From Agaribacterium haliotis (GTDB lineage Bacteria; Pseudomonadota; Gammaproteobacteria; Pseudomonadales; Cellvibrionaceae), in contig NZ_NKQJ01000011.1 of assembly GCF_002312815.1 (NCBI RefSeq), forward strand, positions 1-64,000: DNA of 64,000 bases, read 5' to 3'. The first letter of the stretch is position 1, and each line of letters opens with the position of its first letter. Shown piece after piece: positions 1 through 9,173 of the stretch. The notes beneath the pieces were generated by a model. That model saw nothing but the letters and a program-made list of their open reading frames with translations, was not told where the DNA came from and made no database searches. The translations under genes were made by a program, and so were the position numbers.

Positions 1-1208
1 TTGACGTCGTCATCGGTGACAATAACAAACTTGGTGTACATAAACTGGCGCAAGTAAGACCAAACACCGAGCATAATGCGCTTGGCGTGGCCGGGATAGG
101 CTTTTTTAATGGTGACTACGGCCATGCGATAGGAACAGCCTTCCGGTGGCAGGTAAAAGTCTACGATCTCTGGAAACTGTTTTTTGATCAGCGGCACAAA
201 CACTTCATTTAATGCGAGACCGAGTACCGCCGGCTCATCGGGCGGGCGGCCGGTATAGGTGCTGTGATAAATCGCATCTTTGCGCATGCTTATAGTGCCG
301 ACGGTAAAAACCGGAAACTTTTCAACTTCGTTGTAATAGCCTGTGTGGTCTCCAAAGGGGCCTTCGTCGGCAAGCTCGCCAGGCTCTAACCAGCCCTCCA
401 GAATAATTTCTGCGGTGGCAGGAACTTGCAGTTCGTTGGTTAAGCTTTTGCAAACTTCCGTTTTAGCTCCGCGCAGTAAACCGGCAAATGCGTATTCACT
501 TAAAGTATCGGGAACCGGAGTGACGGCTCCAAGTGTTGTCGCCGGATCGGCGCCCAGGGCGATGCTTACCGGATAGCGCTCACCGGGATAGAGTTTTTGA
601 AATTCCTGAAAGTCCAGAGCGCCACCGCGGTGGCTGAGCCAGCGCATAATCAATTTATTGCGCCCGATTTTTTGCATACGGTAGATGCCGAGGTTCTGGC
701 GTTTTTTATTTGGGCCTTTGGTAATTACCAATGGCCAGGTAACCAGCGGCGCCGCATCGCCGGGCCAGCAAGTTTGGATAGGAATATTATCGAGATTAAC
801 TTCGTCGCCTTTAAGCACAACTTGTTGGCAGAGGCCTTTTTTAACTTCCTTCGGCGCCATATTTAAAACCTGTTTAAATATTGGCAACTTAGACCAGGCG
901 TCTTTCACACCTTCTGGCGGCTCGGGTTCTTTTAAAAACGCGAGTAACTCACCAACTTCACGCAGCGCATCAACACTGTCTTGCCCCATCGCCATAGCCA
1001 CACGCTCGGGCGTGCCGAATAAGTTGCCGAGCACCGGCATGCTGTGACCGGTAACATTTTCAAACAACAGTGCCGGACCACCTGCGCGCAGAGTGCGGTC
1101 ACAGATTTCAGTCATCTCCAGCTCAGCGCTGATTTCCTGTTTAATTCGAACAAGCTGGCCTTTGTTTTCAAGTTGAGCCAGAAATTCACGCAAGTCTTTA
1201 AAAGCCAC
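1..1208 (-). CDS. ubiD: 4-hydroxy-3-polyprenylbenzoate decarboxylase UbiD (C-terminus outside the window)
   Basis: UbiD removes the carboxyl group from the polyprenylated hydroxybenzoate intermediate of ubiquinone synthesis, using the prenylated flavin made by UbiX. The minus strand reads without a stop from a GTG at 1208 to the window edge, 402 codons of a family that is usually about 490 residues. Recognisable stretches are [12 protein letters not shown] near the N-terminus, the [15 protein letters not shown] segment, [29 protein letters not shown] and [15 protein letters not shown] at the edge. The GTG start is preceded by AAGGAA at a good distance, and the protein then begins [13 protein letters not shown] as in the family. 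It lies downstream of rho, separated by rho's terminator and a hairpin element. Only the C-terminus is missing, by truncation at the window end. Identification is very secure. Confidence 0.95.
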   Translation of the reverse strand, partial: MAFKDLREFLAQLENKGQLVRIKQEISAELEMTEICDRTLRAGGPALLFENVTGHSMPVLGNLFGTPERVAMAMGQDSVDALREVGELLAFLKEPEPPEGVKDAWSKLPIFKQVLNMAPKEVKKGLCQQVVLKGDEVNLDNIPIQTCWPGDAAPLVTWPLVITKGPNKKRQNLGIYRMQKIGRNKLIMRWLSHRGGALDFQEFQKLYPGERYPVSIALGADPATTLGAVTPVPDTLSEYAFAGLLRGAKTEVCKSLTNELQVPATAEIILEGWLEPGELADEGPFGDHTGYYNEVEKFPVFTVGTISMRKDAIYHSTYTGRPPDEPAVLGLALNEVFVPLIKKQFPEIVDFYLPPEGCSYRMAVVTIKKAYPGHAKRIMLGVWSYLRQFMYTKFVIVTDDDV

Positions 1209-1319
1209 GGTGTTTCCTTGTATCTAAATTTGGGGTAGGGCCACTGACTCTGCCCCCGGTTTTTACTCCGATCCAATTTTGTCGATACGACTAAGCGGTG
1301 GTCGGCACTGAGCCATAAT

Positions 1320-1411
1320 TCAAGGAAAGGTGCGAAGGGATGTTTGCCGCCGGGAGCGGCAAGCCAAGCGCATAGGGACATTTAGAGCGTGCCCTGAGGG
1401 CCTTTCCTTGA
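1320..1411. repeat. Long hairpin element E1 (family of five in the window)
   Basis: The 11-bp arms TCAAGGAAAGG (1320-1330) and CCTTTCCTTGA (1401-1411) are exact inverted repeats. They enclose about 70 bases with an inner hairpin, GCCGC-TCCC-GGCGGC on the minus strand. The minus-strand core contains CACGCTCTAAA followed by TCCCTATGCGCTT. The same box order recurs in the elements at 51.1, 51.3, 52.9 and 53.1 kb. The element sits between the rho terminator and ubiD. Function is unknown; the shared core with different arms suggests a structured mobile or regulatory repeat. Confidence 0.6.
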
Positions 1412-1449
1412 GTTGTGGCGGTCTCGATTAATAAACCAGTGTATTCGCG

Positions 1450-1490
1450 TATTCTATAAACAAATAAGCCCCTGTCGAGACAGAGGCTTA
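1450..1490 (-). terminator. Rho-independent terminator of rho
   Basis: On the minus strand TAAGCCTCTGTC pairs with GACAGGGGCTTA (one G-U pair) around a short loop and is followed by TTTGTTTATAG. It begins about 30 bases after the rho stop codon and separates rho from ubiD. Confidence 0.8.
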
Positions 1491-1520
1491 TAGGTAATAC
1501 GAGTCAATAATCGCAGTGGA

Positions 1521-2918
1521 TTATTTTGACTTCATTGACATAAAGAACTCGTCATTGGTTTTAAAATTCTTCAGTCGCTCAATCAAGAATTCAGTTGCTG
1601 GCAAATCTTCCATATCGTGCAGAAGCTTGCGCAGAATCCAAACGCGTTGCAGCTCATCTTCGCGCATCAACAGATCTTCGCGACGAGTACCGGAGCGGCG
1701 AACATTGATTGCAGGGTAGACACGCTTCTCAGCAATGCGGCGGTCGAGGTGCAGTTCAAGGTTACCGGTACCTTTAAACTCCTCGTAAATAACCTCATCC
1801 ATTTTTGAACCGGTATCGATCAGTGAGGTCGCGATAATAGAGAGGCTACCGCCTTCTTCAATATTACGCGCAGCACCGAAGAAACGCTTAGGGCGCTCAA
1901 GCGCGTGGGCGTCGACACCACCGGTCAGAACTTTACCGGAGCTTGGAATTACGGTGTTGTAAGCGCGGGCCAGGCGAGTGATTGAGTCGAGCAGGATGAC
2001 AACATCTTTTTTGTGCTCAACCAAACGTTTGGCGCGCTCGATGACCATCTCGGCAACCTGAACGTGACGCGAAGGTGGCTCGTCAAAAGTCGAGGCGACA
2101 ACTTCGCCGCGCACGCTGCGCTGCATCTCGGTCACTTCTTCCGGACGCTCGTCGATCAGCAGAACAATTAGATGACACTCAGGGTTGTTGCGGGTAATTG
2201 CCTGGGCAACGTTCTGCATCATAATGGTTTTACCAGCCTTAGGCGGCGCAACAATCAGCGCGCGCTGACCTTTACCGATGGGGCTGATCAGGTCGATGAT
2301 ACGACCGGTTAAATCTTCAGAAGAACCATTACCGGCTTCCAGCGGCAGGCGCTGATCGGGGAACAATGGGGTAAGGTTTTCAAATAGAATTTTGTTGCGC
2401 GAATTTTCTGGCTTGTCGAAGTTGATCTGATCAACTTTAAGCAGCGCAAAATAACGCTCGCCTTCTTTAGGTGGGCGAATTTTACCTTGAATGTAGTCAC
2501 CGGTACGCAGGTTAAAGCGGCGGATCTGGCTCGGGCTTACGTAGATATCATCGGGGCCGGCCAGGTAGCTTGAGTCCGCTGAACGCAGGAAACCAAAACC
2601 GTCTTGCAGGATTTCCAACACACCGTCGCCGTAGATGTCTTCACCGCTGCGCGCGTGCTTTTTCAGAATGTTAAAAATTACATCCTGCTTGCGCGAGCGG
2701 GCCAGATTGTCCATGCCCATTTCTTTGGCAGTTTCAATCAGCGACTCAATTGGCTTTTTCTTTAAGTCTGTCAGGTTCATAAGCTCGGCATCACCGTCAC
2801 GTTTCGGCGCCGGTTTGGCTTTCGGCCTGGGGCGTGGGCCAGGCTTCTTGTTGCGCTGAAAGCTTTTATCGTTTTTGTCGAAGCTGAGTTGTTCCGGGTT
2901 GTTGTTATCTGTGCTCAA
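1521..2918 (-). CDS. rho: Transcription termination factor Rho, with an N-terminal extension
   Basis: Rho is the hexameric RNA helicase that ends transcription at untranslated, C-rich RNA. From residue 47 ([10 protein letters not shown]) the protein follows E. coli Rho closely: the Rho_N segment with [14 protein letters not shown], the cold-shock RNA-binding domain ([20 protein letters not shown]), Walker [26 protein letters not shown] and the Q-loop and R-loop region to the C-terminus. The open frame continues 46 residues upstream to a TTG at 2918, adding a basic, proline-rich tail ([18 protein letters not shown]). If the ATG at 2780 is used the protein is the standard 419 residues. Neither start has a strong ribosome site. 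The charged composition of the extension argues that it is translated. A promoter at 3139-3166 and a terminator at 1450-1490 make rho a single-gene unit. Confidence 0.95.
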   Translation of the reverse strand: MSTDNNNPEQLSFDKNDKSFQRNKKPGPRPRPKAKPAPKRDGDAELMNLTDLKKKPIESLIETAKEMGMDNLARSRKQDVIFNILKKHARSGEDIYGDGVLEILQDGFGFLRSADSSYLAGPDDIYVSPSQIRRFNLRTGDYIQGKIRPPKEGERYFALLKVDQINFDKPENSRNKILFENLTPLFPDQRLPLEAGNGSSEDLTGRIIDLISPIGKGQRALIVAPPKAGKTIMMQNVAQAITRNNPECHLIVLLIDERPEEVTEMQRSVRGEVVASTFDEPPSRHVQVAEMVIERAKRLVEHKKDVVILLDSITRLARAYNTVIPSSGKVLTGGVDAHALERPKRFFGAARNIEEGGSLSIIATSLIDTGSKMDEVIYEEFKGTGNLELHLDRRIAEKRVYPAINVRRSGTRREDLLMREDELQRVWILRKLLHDMEDLPATEFLIERLKNFKTNDEFFMSMKSK

Positions 2919-3138
2919 GGTAGGTATCTGTCGTTTGGAAATGTTAAAGGCTCGAAGCCATGTGATGTTTGCGTTGTGTTAAGTTTTGGCACGGCGCAGT
3001 CAGTGGAGCATGCTGTCAGACACGGAAGAGGGCGATTTAGGCTTTCCCTTTGCTGAAGCTACAGCAGAACTTCGAAAATTAGAGACAAGTGAAGATTCGG
3101 GGAAAGATACTAATGCTGTGCGAACGACAGTCTTGAGG

Positions 3139-3166
3139 AGTATAGCGAACTTGTAGATCAGTGCAA
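3139..3166 (-). promoter_or_regulatory. Sigma70-type promoter of rho
   Basis: The minus strand reads TTGCAC, a 16-base spacer, then TATACT. The expected start near 3131 gives a leader of about 210 bases before the TTG start. A long untranslated leader fits the autoregulation by Rho known in E. coli (established knowledge); that control is not shown here. Confidence 0.65.
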
Positions 3167-3170
3167 GTAG

Positions 3171-3198
3171 TTGAGGTGGGCTGTTTGGCCCACCTCAA
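3171..3198 (-). terminator. Terminator hairpin after trxA
   Basis: A perfect 11-bp stem, TTGAGGTGGGC with GCCCACCTCAA and a 6-base loop, starts a few bases past the trxA stop. No long U-run follows (CTACTTG), so it may act as a weak terminator or an mRNA-end stabiliser. It lies just upstream of the rho -35 box. Confidence 0.65.
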
Positions 3199-3205
3199 AT
3201 AAGGC

Positions 3206-3532
3206 TTACAAAGCGCTGTCGATAAACTCTTTTAATTGAGCTTTAGACAGGGCGCCAACCTTGGTGCCTTCAGCGTTGCCGCCTTTGAAGATCATCAGGG
3301 TTGGAATGCCGCGGATGTTGAACTTAGCCGGTGTTTCTTTGTTGGCATCAACGTCCATTTTGCAGATCTTGATCTTGTCGCCGTACTCGCCGGCCAGCTC
3401 GTCAAGAACAGGGGCAATCATTTTACAGGGGCCACACCAGGCTGCCCAAAAATCAACCAGAACCGGTGGCTCTGCCTTCAGAACTTCTTCTTCGAAGCTT
3501 GAGTCGCTAACGTGCACGATGGCATCGCTCAT
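3206..3532 (-). CDS. trxA: Thioredoxin 1
   Basis: This is the general cytoplasmic dithiol reductant: 108 residues with the active site WCGPC at 32-36 ([19 protein letters not shown]) and the conserved cis-proline loop [12 protein letters not shown]. The frame opens further upstream, but [10 protein letters not shown] is chosen because GGAGAA lies 6 bases before that ATG, the length then matches the family, and the likely promoter at 3570-3598 would sit inside the longer version. It is monocistronic with its own promoter and hairpin and lies between ppk and rho. This trxA-rho order is common in gammaproteobacteria. Confidence 0.96.
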   Translation of the reverse strand: MSDAIVHVSDSSFEEEVLKAEPPVLVDFWAAWCGPCKMIAPVLDELAGEYGDKIKICKMDVDANKETPAKFNIRGIPTLMIFKGGNAEGTKVGALSKAQLKEFIDSAL

Positions 3533-3569
3533 AAGTATTCTCCGGGTTAAGGGGGTCAGAAAGGCGCTA

Positions 3570-3598
3570 ATAATAAGGACAGGCGCAGTTGCTGACAA
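3570..3598 (-). promoter_or_regulatory. Sigma70-type promoter of trxA
   Basis: The minus strand reads TTGTCA, exactly 17 bases, then TATTAT, both close to consensus. It lies about 40 bases upstream of the trxA ATG at 3532. Confidence 0.7.
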
Positions 3599-3676
3599 TA
3601 GTTGATGCATAGCCAGTATTTATAGCTTCGATAGCGTCACACTAGCCGTGGCATTTATTACCTCTTTATGCGTAAC

Positions 3677-5767
3677 TCAGCTATGCTGGTAGCCCGTCAG
3701 TTCCGCCAGCAAACGCTGCTGTGCGCCCTGGTGCTCTTCGTCTTCCACGTGTGTGTAAATACCCTGGTCGTTTAGCTGCCAGCGGTTTTCACCGTCCTCG
3801 CAGTGATACTCAAGCTCTTTGATAACACGCTCGGTCAGTGAAGGCTGAGTAATTGGGAAGCAGGTTTCAACGCGGCGCACCAAATTGCGTTCCATTAAGT
3901 CGGCACTGGCGCAGTAGACGTTGGGGCTGTGATTGGCAAAATAATAGACCCGCGTGTGCTCGAGTAGACGCCCGACTATGCTGTGAATGCGAATATTGTC
4001 GGTAACGCCTTCAATACCGGGGCGCAGGCAGCACATGCCGCGAATGACCAAATCGATCTGTACACCGGCTTGAGAGGCGCGAATCAGGGCCTGGATGACT
4101 TTGGTTTCGGTCAGGCCGTTGCACTTGAGTATGATGCGGCCTTTGCCGCCTTCTTTTTGTACCTTGATTTCGTTATCTATCATGCGAATAAGCTGGCGGC
4201 GCAAGGTAAACGGCGCGTGCAAGATCTTGTTGAGCTTGTCGTTTTTGCCCATCGACGTCAGCAGCTGGAAAACTTTGTGCACGTCGTCGCCGAGATCTTC
4301 GTCGGCGCTGAGCAAGCTGTAATCTGTATAGAGACGGGCGTTGCCGCTGTGATAGTTGCCGGTGCCTAAGTGCACGTAGCGCTTGATCTGTTCGCCCTCG
4401 CGGCGCACGATCATCATCATTTTGGCGTGGGTCTTGTAGCCGACTACGCCGTAGACCACAACCGCACCGGCCTCTTGTAGACGGGAGGCGAGCTCGAGGT
4501 TTTCCTCTTCGTCAAAGCGGGCGCGCAACTCGACGACGGCGGTGACCTCTTTGCCTGCACGGGCGGCATCGACCAGGGCGCTGACAATGGCACTTTTGTC
4601 GTCGCTGCGGTACAGCGTTTGTTTGATGGCAATGACGCTGGGGTCTTTAGAGGCCTGGCGCAAAAACTCTACAACGGGAGTGAAACTCTCGTAGGGGTGC
4701 AGCAGTAGATAGTCCTTTTTAGCCAGTGCATCAAAGATATTGTCTTTGCGGCTCAGGCCCTTTGGCAGCTTTGGGGTAAACGGGGGATAGAGCAGGTCGG
4801 GGCGGTTTACCAGGCTCGGCACGGAAAACAAGCGCTTGAGGTTGACCGGCCCGTTGACGCGGTAGAGCTCATCCTGGCTCAGGCCTGTCTGTTTAAGCAA
4901 GTAGTCTTCGAGGTGCTCGGGGCAGTTATCGGCGACTTCGAGGCGCACAGCGCGGCCAAAGCGGCGCGAGTGCAGTTCGCCGCGCAGCGCGCGGGCGAGA
5001 TCGGCGATGCCCTCGACATCGACATCGAGATCGGCGTTGCGGGTGACCCGGAACTGATAGCAGCCTTTTACTTCCATGCCGCTGAAGAGCTTGTCGGCGT
5101 GCTCGTGAATCATCGACGACAGAAATACAAAGTCGTAGCGGCCTTTTTCACGCAGCTCCGGCGGCAGAGGGATGACCCGTGGCAAAGAGCGCGGAGCGGG
5201 AATAATGGCATAGTTCAGGTCGCGGCCAAAAGCGTCGTTGCCGTCTAGCTCAACAATAAAGTTGAGGCTTTTGTTCACCAGTCGCGGGAAGGGGTGTGCA
5301 GGGTCCAGGCCGATTGGGCTGGTAATTGGCAGCACTTCTTTTTCAACGTAATTGGCCACCCACTGGCTCTGCTCTTCGGTCCACTGGTTGCGGCGCAAAA
5401 AACTAATGCCCTCTTTCGCGAGCTCGGGAATCAGTGTGTCGTTGAGAATTTTATATTGCTCATCGACAACATCGTGGCAGATGCGGCTAATTTCACTGAG
5501 CACCTGCTTTGGGTGGGCGCCGTCGAGGCCCTTTGTTTCGCGCTCAAAACGAATACTCTGCATTAAACCGGCCACCCGAATCTCAAAAAATTCGTCGAGA
5601 TTAGAGCTGAAAATCAATAAAAACTTGAGCCGTTCAAGCAGGGGGTGTTTGTGATCCAGGGCTTGGGCGAGCACACGCTGGTTAAAACTCAGGTGGCTGA
5701 GCTCCCTGTTTAAATAATAATCGGGGTTGTCTAAGTGATTTGCGTCGGTTGTCGTCTGAGGGCTCAT
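3677..5767 (-). CDS. ppk: Polyphosphate kinase 1
   Basis: PPK1 makes inorganic polyphosphate from ATP, reversibly, through a phosphohistidine. From the ATG at 5767 the protein has 696 residues, the normal size. It shows the N-terminal helical domain with YYLNRELSHLSFNQRVL and FLLIFSSNLDEFFEIRVAG, the middle domain with HPYESFTPVVEFL, the first catalytic motif VVYGVVGYKTHAKMMMI with its autophosphorylated histidine, YVHLGTGNYHSGNARLYTD, and the second phospholipase-D-like motif LEHTRVYYFANHS. A TTG at 5803 would add 12 residues; the ATG is preferred but its ribosome site (GGAAAAA) is distant. The gene stands alone on the minus strand. The exopolyphosphatase gene often found beside it is not in this interval. 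Confidence 0.95.
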   Translation of the reverse strand: MSPQTTTDANHLDNPDYYLNRELSHLSFNQRVLAQALDHKHPLLERLKFLLIFSSNLDEFFEIRVAGLMQSIRFERETKGLDGAHPKQVLSEISRICHDVVDEQYKILNDTLIPELAKEGISFLRRNQWTEEQSQWVANYVEKEVLPITSPIGLDPAHPFPRLVNKSLNFIVELDGNDAFGRDLNYAIIPAPRSLPRVIPLPPELREKGRYDFVFLSSMIHEHADKLFSGMEVKGCYQFRVTRNADLDVDVEGIADLARALRGELHSRRFGRAVRLEVADNCPEHLEDYLLKQTGLSQDELYRVNGPVNLKRLFSVPSLVNRPDLLYPPFTPKLPKGLSRKDNIFDALAKKDYLLLHPYESFTPVVEFLRQASKDPSVIAIKQTLYRSDDKSAIVSALVDAARAGKEVTAVVELRARFDEEENLELASRLQEAGAVVVYGVVGYKTHAKMMMIVRREGEQIKRYVHLGTGNYHSGNARLYTDYSLLSADEDLGDDVHKVFQLLTSMGKNDKLNKILHAPFTLRRQLIRMIDNEIKVQKEGGKGRIILKCNGLTETKVIQALIRASQAGVQIDLVIRGMCCLRPGIEGVTDNIRIHSIVGRLLEHTRVYYFANHSPNVYCASADLMERNLVRRVETCFPITQPSLTERVIKELEYHCEDGENRWQLNDQGIYTHVEDEEHQGAQQRLLAELTGYQHS

Positions 5768-6028
5768 TCGCGGTCGTTTTTTTCCGTTAAAGACTGGGCA
5801 CAAGAAAAACTGATTATATGCCTTTTGACTTTGCTAAGCCGCTGTTAGCGGCAAGCTTGGCTCTGAGTTGCTATCAAAACACATATTTCCTTCGATAAGA
5901 TGAAGTTATCTGGAATTGTTAACTGTGGCCGATTCTAAGCTTTATTCTGCTTCGCATTATTAATGGCAGCGCTAACAACGGGCGTGCACGCATTGCTTCT
6001 TATGGCATTGCTCGGCATGCTGGCAGCT

Positions 6029-6736
6029 ATGAAAAAGCTTGTTTCACTAAAATCTGTTTTTGTTGTTGCGGTTTTGTTGGGGCTGTCGACGCTGTTTGTA
6101 CACCTGGAATTGCAGCGTTTTGCCGATATTGAACGCCTGCAAAGCTTGGTTCAGCAAAATTATTGGCTTGCGCTGTTACTGTATTTTGCTGTGGTGGTGG
6201 TTGTGGCGACTGCGAGTGTACCGGGCATAGGGCCGCTTACGGTCAGCGCTGGCCTGCTCTTTGGTTTAGTTGTCGGCACAGTTGCGGTCAGTTTTGCCAC
6301 TGCCATTGGGGCGACACTGGGCATGCTGATTTCGCGCTTTTTATTTCGCGACTGGGCAGAGCGGCGTTTTCAACACTTTATGCACGAGATGGATGAACGC
6401 ATTGACCAGGACGGCGGCCTGTATTTGTTTTCCCTGCGCATGATACCGGTCATTCCCTTTTTTGTTATCAGCCCCGTCTTTGGCTTGAGTCGTATGCCCG
6501 CGTGGAAGTTTTATGTCATCACCCAGCTGGGTTTACTGCCGGTGCTGGCGATTTATGTCAATCTCGGTACCAGCATTGCCGGTCTCGACGAATTCAGTGT
6601 GCGCAGCGTATTGTCGCCGAGCATCGTTTGTACGCTGTTGTTATTAGTTGCGGTACCGGTTTTGACTAAAAAGCTGCTGCTGCCATTGCTGGATAAGATT
6701 CGTGCAAGACATTTGCGCGCAGAACTCGATGACTAA
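6029..6736 (+). CDS. TVP38/TMEM64 (VTT, DedA-like) family inner-membrane protein
   Basis: This is a polytopic membrane protein of about 235 residues. A first hydrophobic helix (VFVVAVLLGLSTLFVHL) is followed by the VTT core: the strongly hydrophobic run WLALLLYFAVVVVVATASVPG, then GPLTVSAGLLFGLVVG, the small-residue helix FATAIGATLGMLISRFLFRDW, and the signature LRMIPVIPFFVISPVFGLSR. Relatives are thought to act in membrane lipid homeostasis; no substrate can be assigned from sequence. In-frame starts at 5963 and 6002 would add a hydrophobic N-terminus. MKKLVSLKS at 6029 fits the family length better, but no start has a convincing ribosome site. It converges with the kinase gene, ending 20 bases from it. 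Confidence 0.82.
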   Translation: MKKLVSLKSVFVVAVLLGLSTLFVHLELQRFADIERLQSLVQQNYWLALLLYFAVVVVVATASVPGIGPLTVSAGLLFGLVVGTVAVSFATAIGATLGMLISRFLFRDWAERRFQHFMHEMDERIDQDGGLYLFSLRMIPVIPFFVISPVFGLSRMPAWKFYVITQLGLLPVLAIYVNLGTSIAGLDEFSVRSVLSPSIVCTLLLLVAVPVLTKKLLLPLLDKIRARHLRAELDD

Positions 6737-6756
6737 GCTTTCAACTCGAGCGAAGC

Positions 6757-9093
6757 TCAGGCGACACCGACAACACTTAGAGCTTCAGAGATTTTTTCGA
6801 GGGTGACAGGTTTACTGACATAATAATTCATGCCGACATCGTGAACGCGCTGGCGGTGCTCGGCTTCGACGTGCGCAGTCAGTGCGATAATCGGCACGTG
6901 CGGGCTGCCCCGGTCGCTTTCCCAGCGGCGGATTTTTAAGGTCGCTTCAAAGCCGTCCATATTGGGCATTTCACAATCCATAAAAATAAGGTCGTATTTT
7001 TTATCGAGCTTGCAGTAGCGTTCGACAACTTTGAGCCCATCTTCGCTGAAATCCGGCTTGATATTGAGTTTTTCGAGTAGCCCTTCGATCACCATGCGAT
7101 TGACAATATTGTCTTCGGCTACCAATACGTTTAAATCAACTTTTTTGGGTTCGCTCGGGTTGCAGGTTGGCATTAGCTGATTGAGGCTGATACCCGAAGC
7201 TTCCGAAAGGCAGACTTCAATAATGCGAGAAACCATGCACGGGCGGCGCAGCAGTGAGCTGATTGGCATCAGCTCCTCGAGGCTAAACGACGAGCTCTGC
7301 TCGTTGGTCAGCATGATGATCGGTGTCTCGAAATAAGCGTCGAGTTCGCGAATTTTATGCGCAATATGCAAACCGCTGCTGCCATTTAGGCTTTGCGACA
7401 GCAGAATAAAATCAATATGGCTGTTGCCACTGCGCAATTCGGCTAGGGCGATGTCGGCATCGCGGTAGATCAGCACCCGCAGATTGTTCTGCGCGGCGTG
7501 TTGGCGCAGGGCCTCGTCCATAAAATCGGTTGGATGCACGTAGAGCAGGCGTTTGTTTGACAGCGCCAGGCTGCAGCTCGGTGCGTGCTCATTTAAGGCG
7601 TCGACCTTGCCGGAACGTATGGTGAACCAAAATGTTGAGCCGTGATCGGGCTCGCTGTGCAAACCGAGGCGCCCGTCCATCAGTTCCACTAATTGGCGGC
7701 AGATAGCCAAGCCGAGGCCGGTGCCGCCAAAGCGGCGGGTTGTGCTGCTGTCGGCCTGTTTAAAGGCCTCAAAAATACTCTCTTGAACTTCGGGTTCGAT
7801 GCCGATGCCGCTGTCGCCAACAGAAAAATGCAGCAGGTGCTGCTCTTCGTCGGGGCTTGATAGCAGGCCGACCTCAATAAACACGCTGCCCTCTTCGGTA
7901 AATTTAAACGCGTTGCCTATCAAGTTGACCAAGACCTGGCGCAACCGGGTGGGGTCGCCTATACAAAAGCGCGGGGTATCGGGCGCGATATTGGCCATCA
8001 GTGCAATATTGCGCCCCTGGGCGTTGCCGGAAAACAGTTGGATGCAGTCGCCGACCAGTTCGTAGAGGTCGTATTCGATGTATTCGAGGCCGAGCTTGCC
8101 CGCTTCAATTTTGCTGTAGTCGAGAATATCGTTGATGATGGTCATCAGCGATTCGCCACTGCGATTGATGACCTCAACGTAGTGCTGCTGCTCCTGGTCG
8201 AGCTCGGTGCCGCGCAGCATTTCCACCATGCCCATAACACCGTTCATCGGCGTGCGAATTTCGTGGCTCATGGTCGCAATAAACTGGCTTTTGGCGCGGT
8301 CACTGGCTTTGGCACTCTCAATCAGCTTGCGGGTTTCAAGCTTCTCTTCTTTCTCTGCCATAAGTGCCAGCTCCATGGCCCGGCGCTGGTCTAAATCCTG
8401 AATCAACTGAGTGCGCATCTGTTCAAAGGCGTCGACAACGTGATCGAGCTCGTCGATAGCCTGTTCTTTTTGTGGGCGATTTAAGCGCAGTGCCTCACTT
8501 AAGTTGTCGACACCGAGGTGGCGCGCGTAGTTGGCGATGTTATCTAGGTGCACAAGCACCAACTTGCGCACGCTCAGCAACATGCCGATGGCAATCAAGA
8601 AAATAATGGCGACGTTGATGGCGACGCTGATTAAAACAATCTGGCTCGAGCGCTCGAGAAAAGGGTCTGGGTGCGCCTGGATAAGAAGCTGGGCCTGGCC
8701 ACTGCTGTGCGGGCTTTTGACTTGATAGCGAAATTCAGAGCCGTCGGAAATAAAATAGCTGCGGTTTGGGTTTTCCGCTTCAAATTGATAGTAGCGCCAA
8801 CTGCCGGAGCTGAGAAAGCGCACCTCTGAAATTACCGGTGTTTGGGCCAGATCGCGCAGAACCGCGCGGGCTTGCTCGGGGTCGTTGTCGTCGAGGTGGT
8901 GAATCAAAGCCGGGCTGGTCAGGCGCACTGCTTGCTCGAGCTGGCTGCGCAGCTCGGTGTTAAATTCGTAGCGAAATAATGCTGTTTGCAAAAAAACGCC
9001 GGCGATGGCGACAAGGGTACCTAACAGCAGGGCGATTAGAAGTAGCTTCTGAGCCAGGGTTTGGTTTGCAAATTTTTCTGCCAAGCGGCTCAT
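6757..9093 (-). CDS. BarA-like hybrid sensor histidine kinase with a degenerate and an active receiver domain
   Basis: This 778-residue inner-membrane kinase has TM1 at about 17-38, a periplasmic sensor of about 110 residues, TM2 at about 152-174, then a HAMP-like linker and a coiled coil. The HisKA domain carries SHEIRTP with the phospho-acceptor His277. The ATPase domain has N-box [22 protein letters not shown] and GGTGLGLAI. Residues 515-632 look like a receiver domain without its acceptor: [10 protein letters not shown] puts a serine near 566 where Asp is expected. The C-terminal receiver is intact (VAEDN at 658-662, [10 protein letters not shown] with Asp706, TA at 739-740, Lys761). No Hpt domain or response-regulator partner lies nearby, so phosphotransfer must use proteins encoded elsewhere. 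Signal and targets are unknown. Confidence 0.9.
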   Translation of the reverse strand: MSRLAEKFANQTLAQKLLLIALLLGTLVAIAGVFLQTALFRYEFNTELRSQLEQAVRLTSPALIHHLDDNDPEQARAVLRDLAQTPVISEVRFLSSGSWRYYQFEAENPNRSYFISDGSEFRYQVKSPHSSGQAQLLIQAHPDPFLERSSQIVLISVAINVAIIFLIAIGMLLSVRKLVLVHLDNIANYARHLGVDNLSEALRLNRPQKEQAIDELDHVVDAFEQMRTQLIQDLDQRRAMELALMAEKEEKLETRKLIESAKASDRAKSQFIATMSHEIRTPMNGVMGMVEMLRGTELDQEQQHYVEVINRSGESLMTIINDILDYSKIEAGKLGLEYIEYDLYELVGDCIQLFSGNAQGRNIALMANIAPDTPRFCIGDPTRLRQVLVNLIGNAFKFTEEGSVFIEVGLLSSPDEEQHLLHFSVGDSGIGIEPEVQESIFEAFKQADSSTTRRFGGTGLGLAICRQLVELMDGRLGLHSEPDHGSTFWFTIRSGKVDALNEHAPSCSLALSNKRLLYVHPTDFMDEALRQHAAQNNLRVLIYRDADIALAELRSGNSHIDFILLSQSLNGSSGLHIAHKIRELDAYFETPIIMLTNEQSSSFSLEELMPISSLLRRPCMVSRIIEVCLSEASGISLNQLMPTCNPSEPKKVDLNVLVAEDNIVNRMVIEGLLEKLNIKPDFSEDGLKVVERYCKLDKKYDLIFMDCEMPNMDGFEATLKIRRWESDRGSPHVPIIALTAHVEAEHRQRVHDVGMNYYVSKPVTLEKISEALSVVGVA

Positions 9094-9173
9094 AAATGTG
9101 ACGATGCTCCGGCTGGAACAGACCAGCCCTGTCCTTGGTTTTACCGATAAATCGGCTTTTTTAGTGTAGCACT

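Noticed and set aside
1112-1381. 89-codon minus-strand frame at the ubiD start
   Set aside because: It lies in another frame across the ubiD N-terminus and the hairpin element; ubiD itself has a good ribosome site and family match.
9130-9173. CCGAT-AA-ATCGG hairpin with T-run as a terminator
   Set aside because: The T-run is on the plus strand, where no gene ends; for minus-strand hemW the orientation is wrong.
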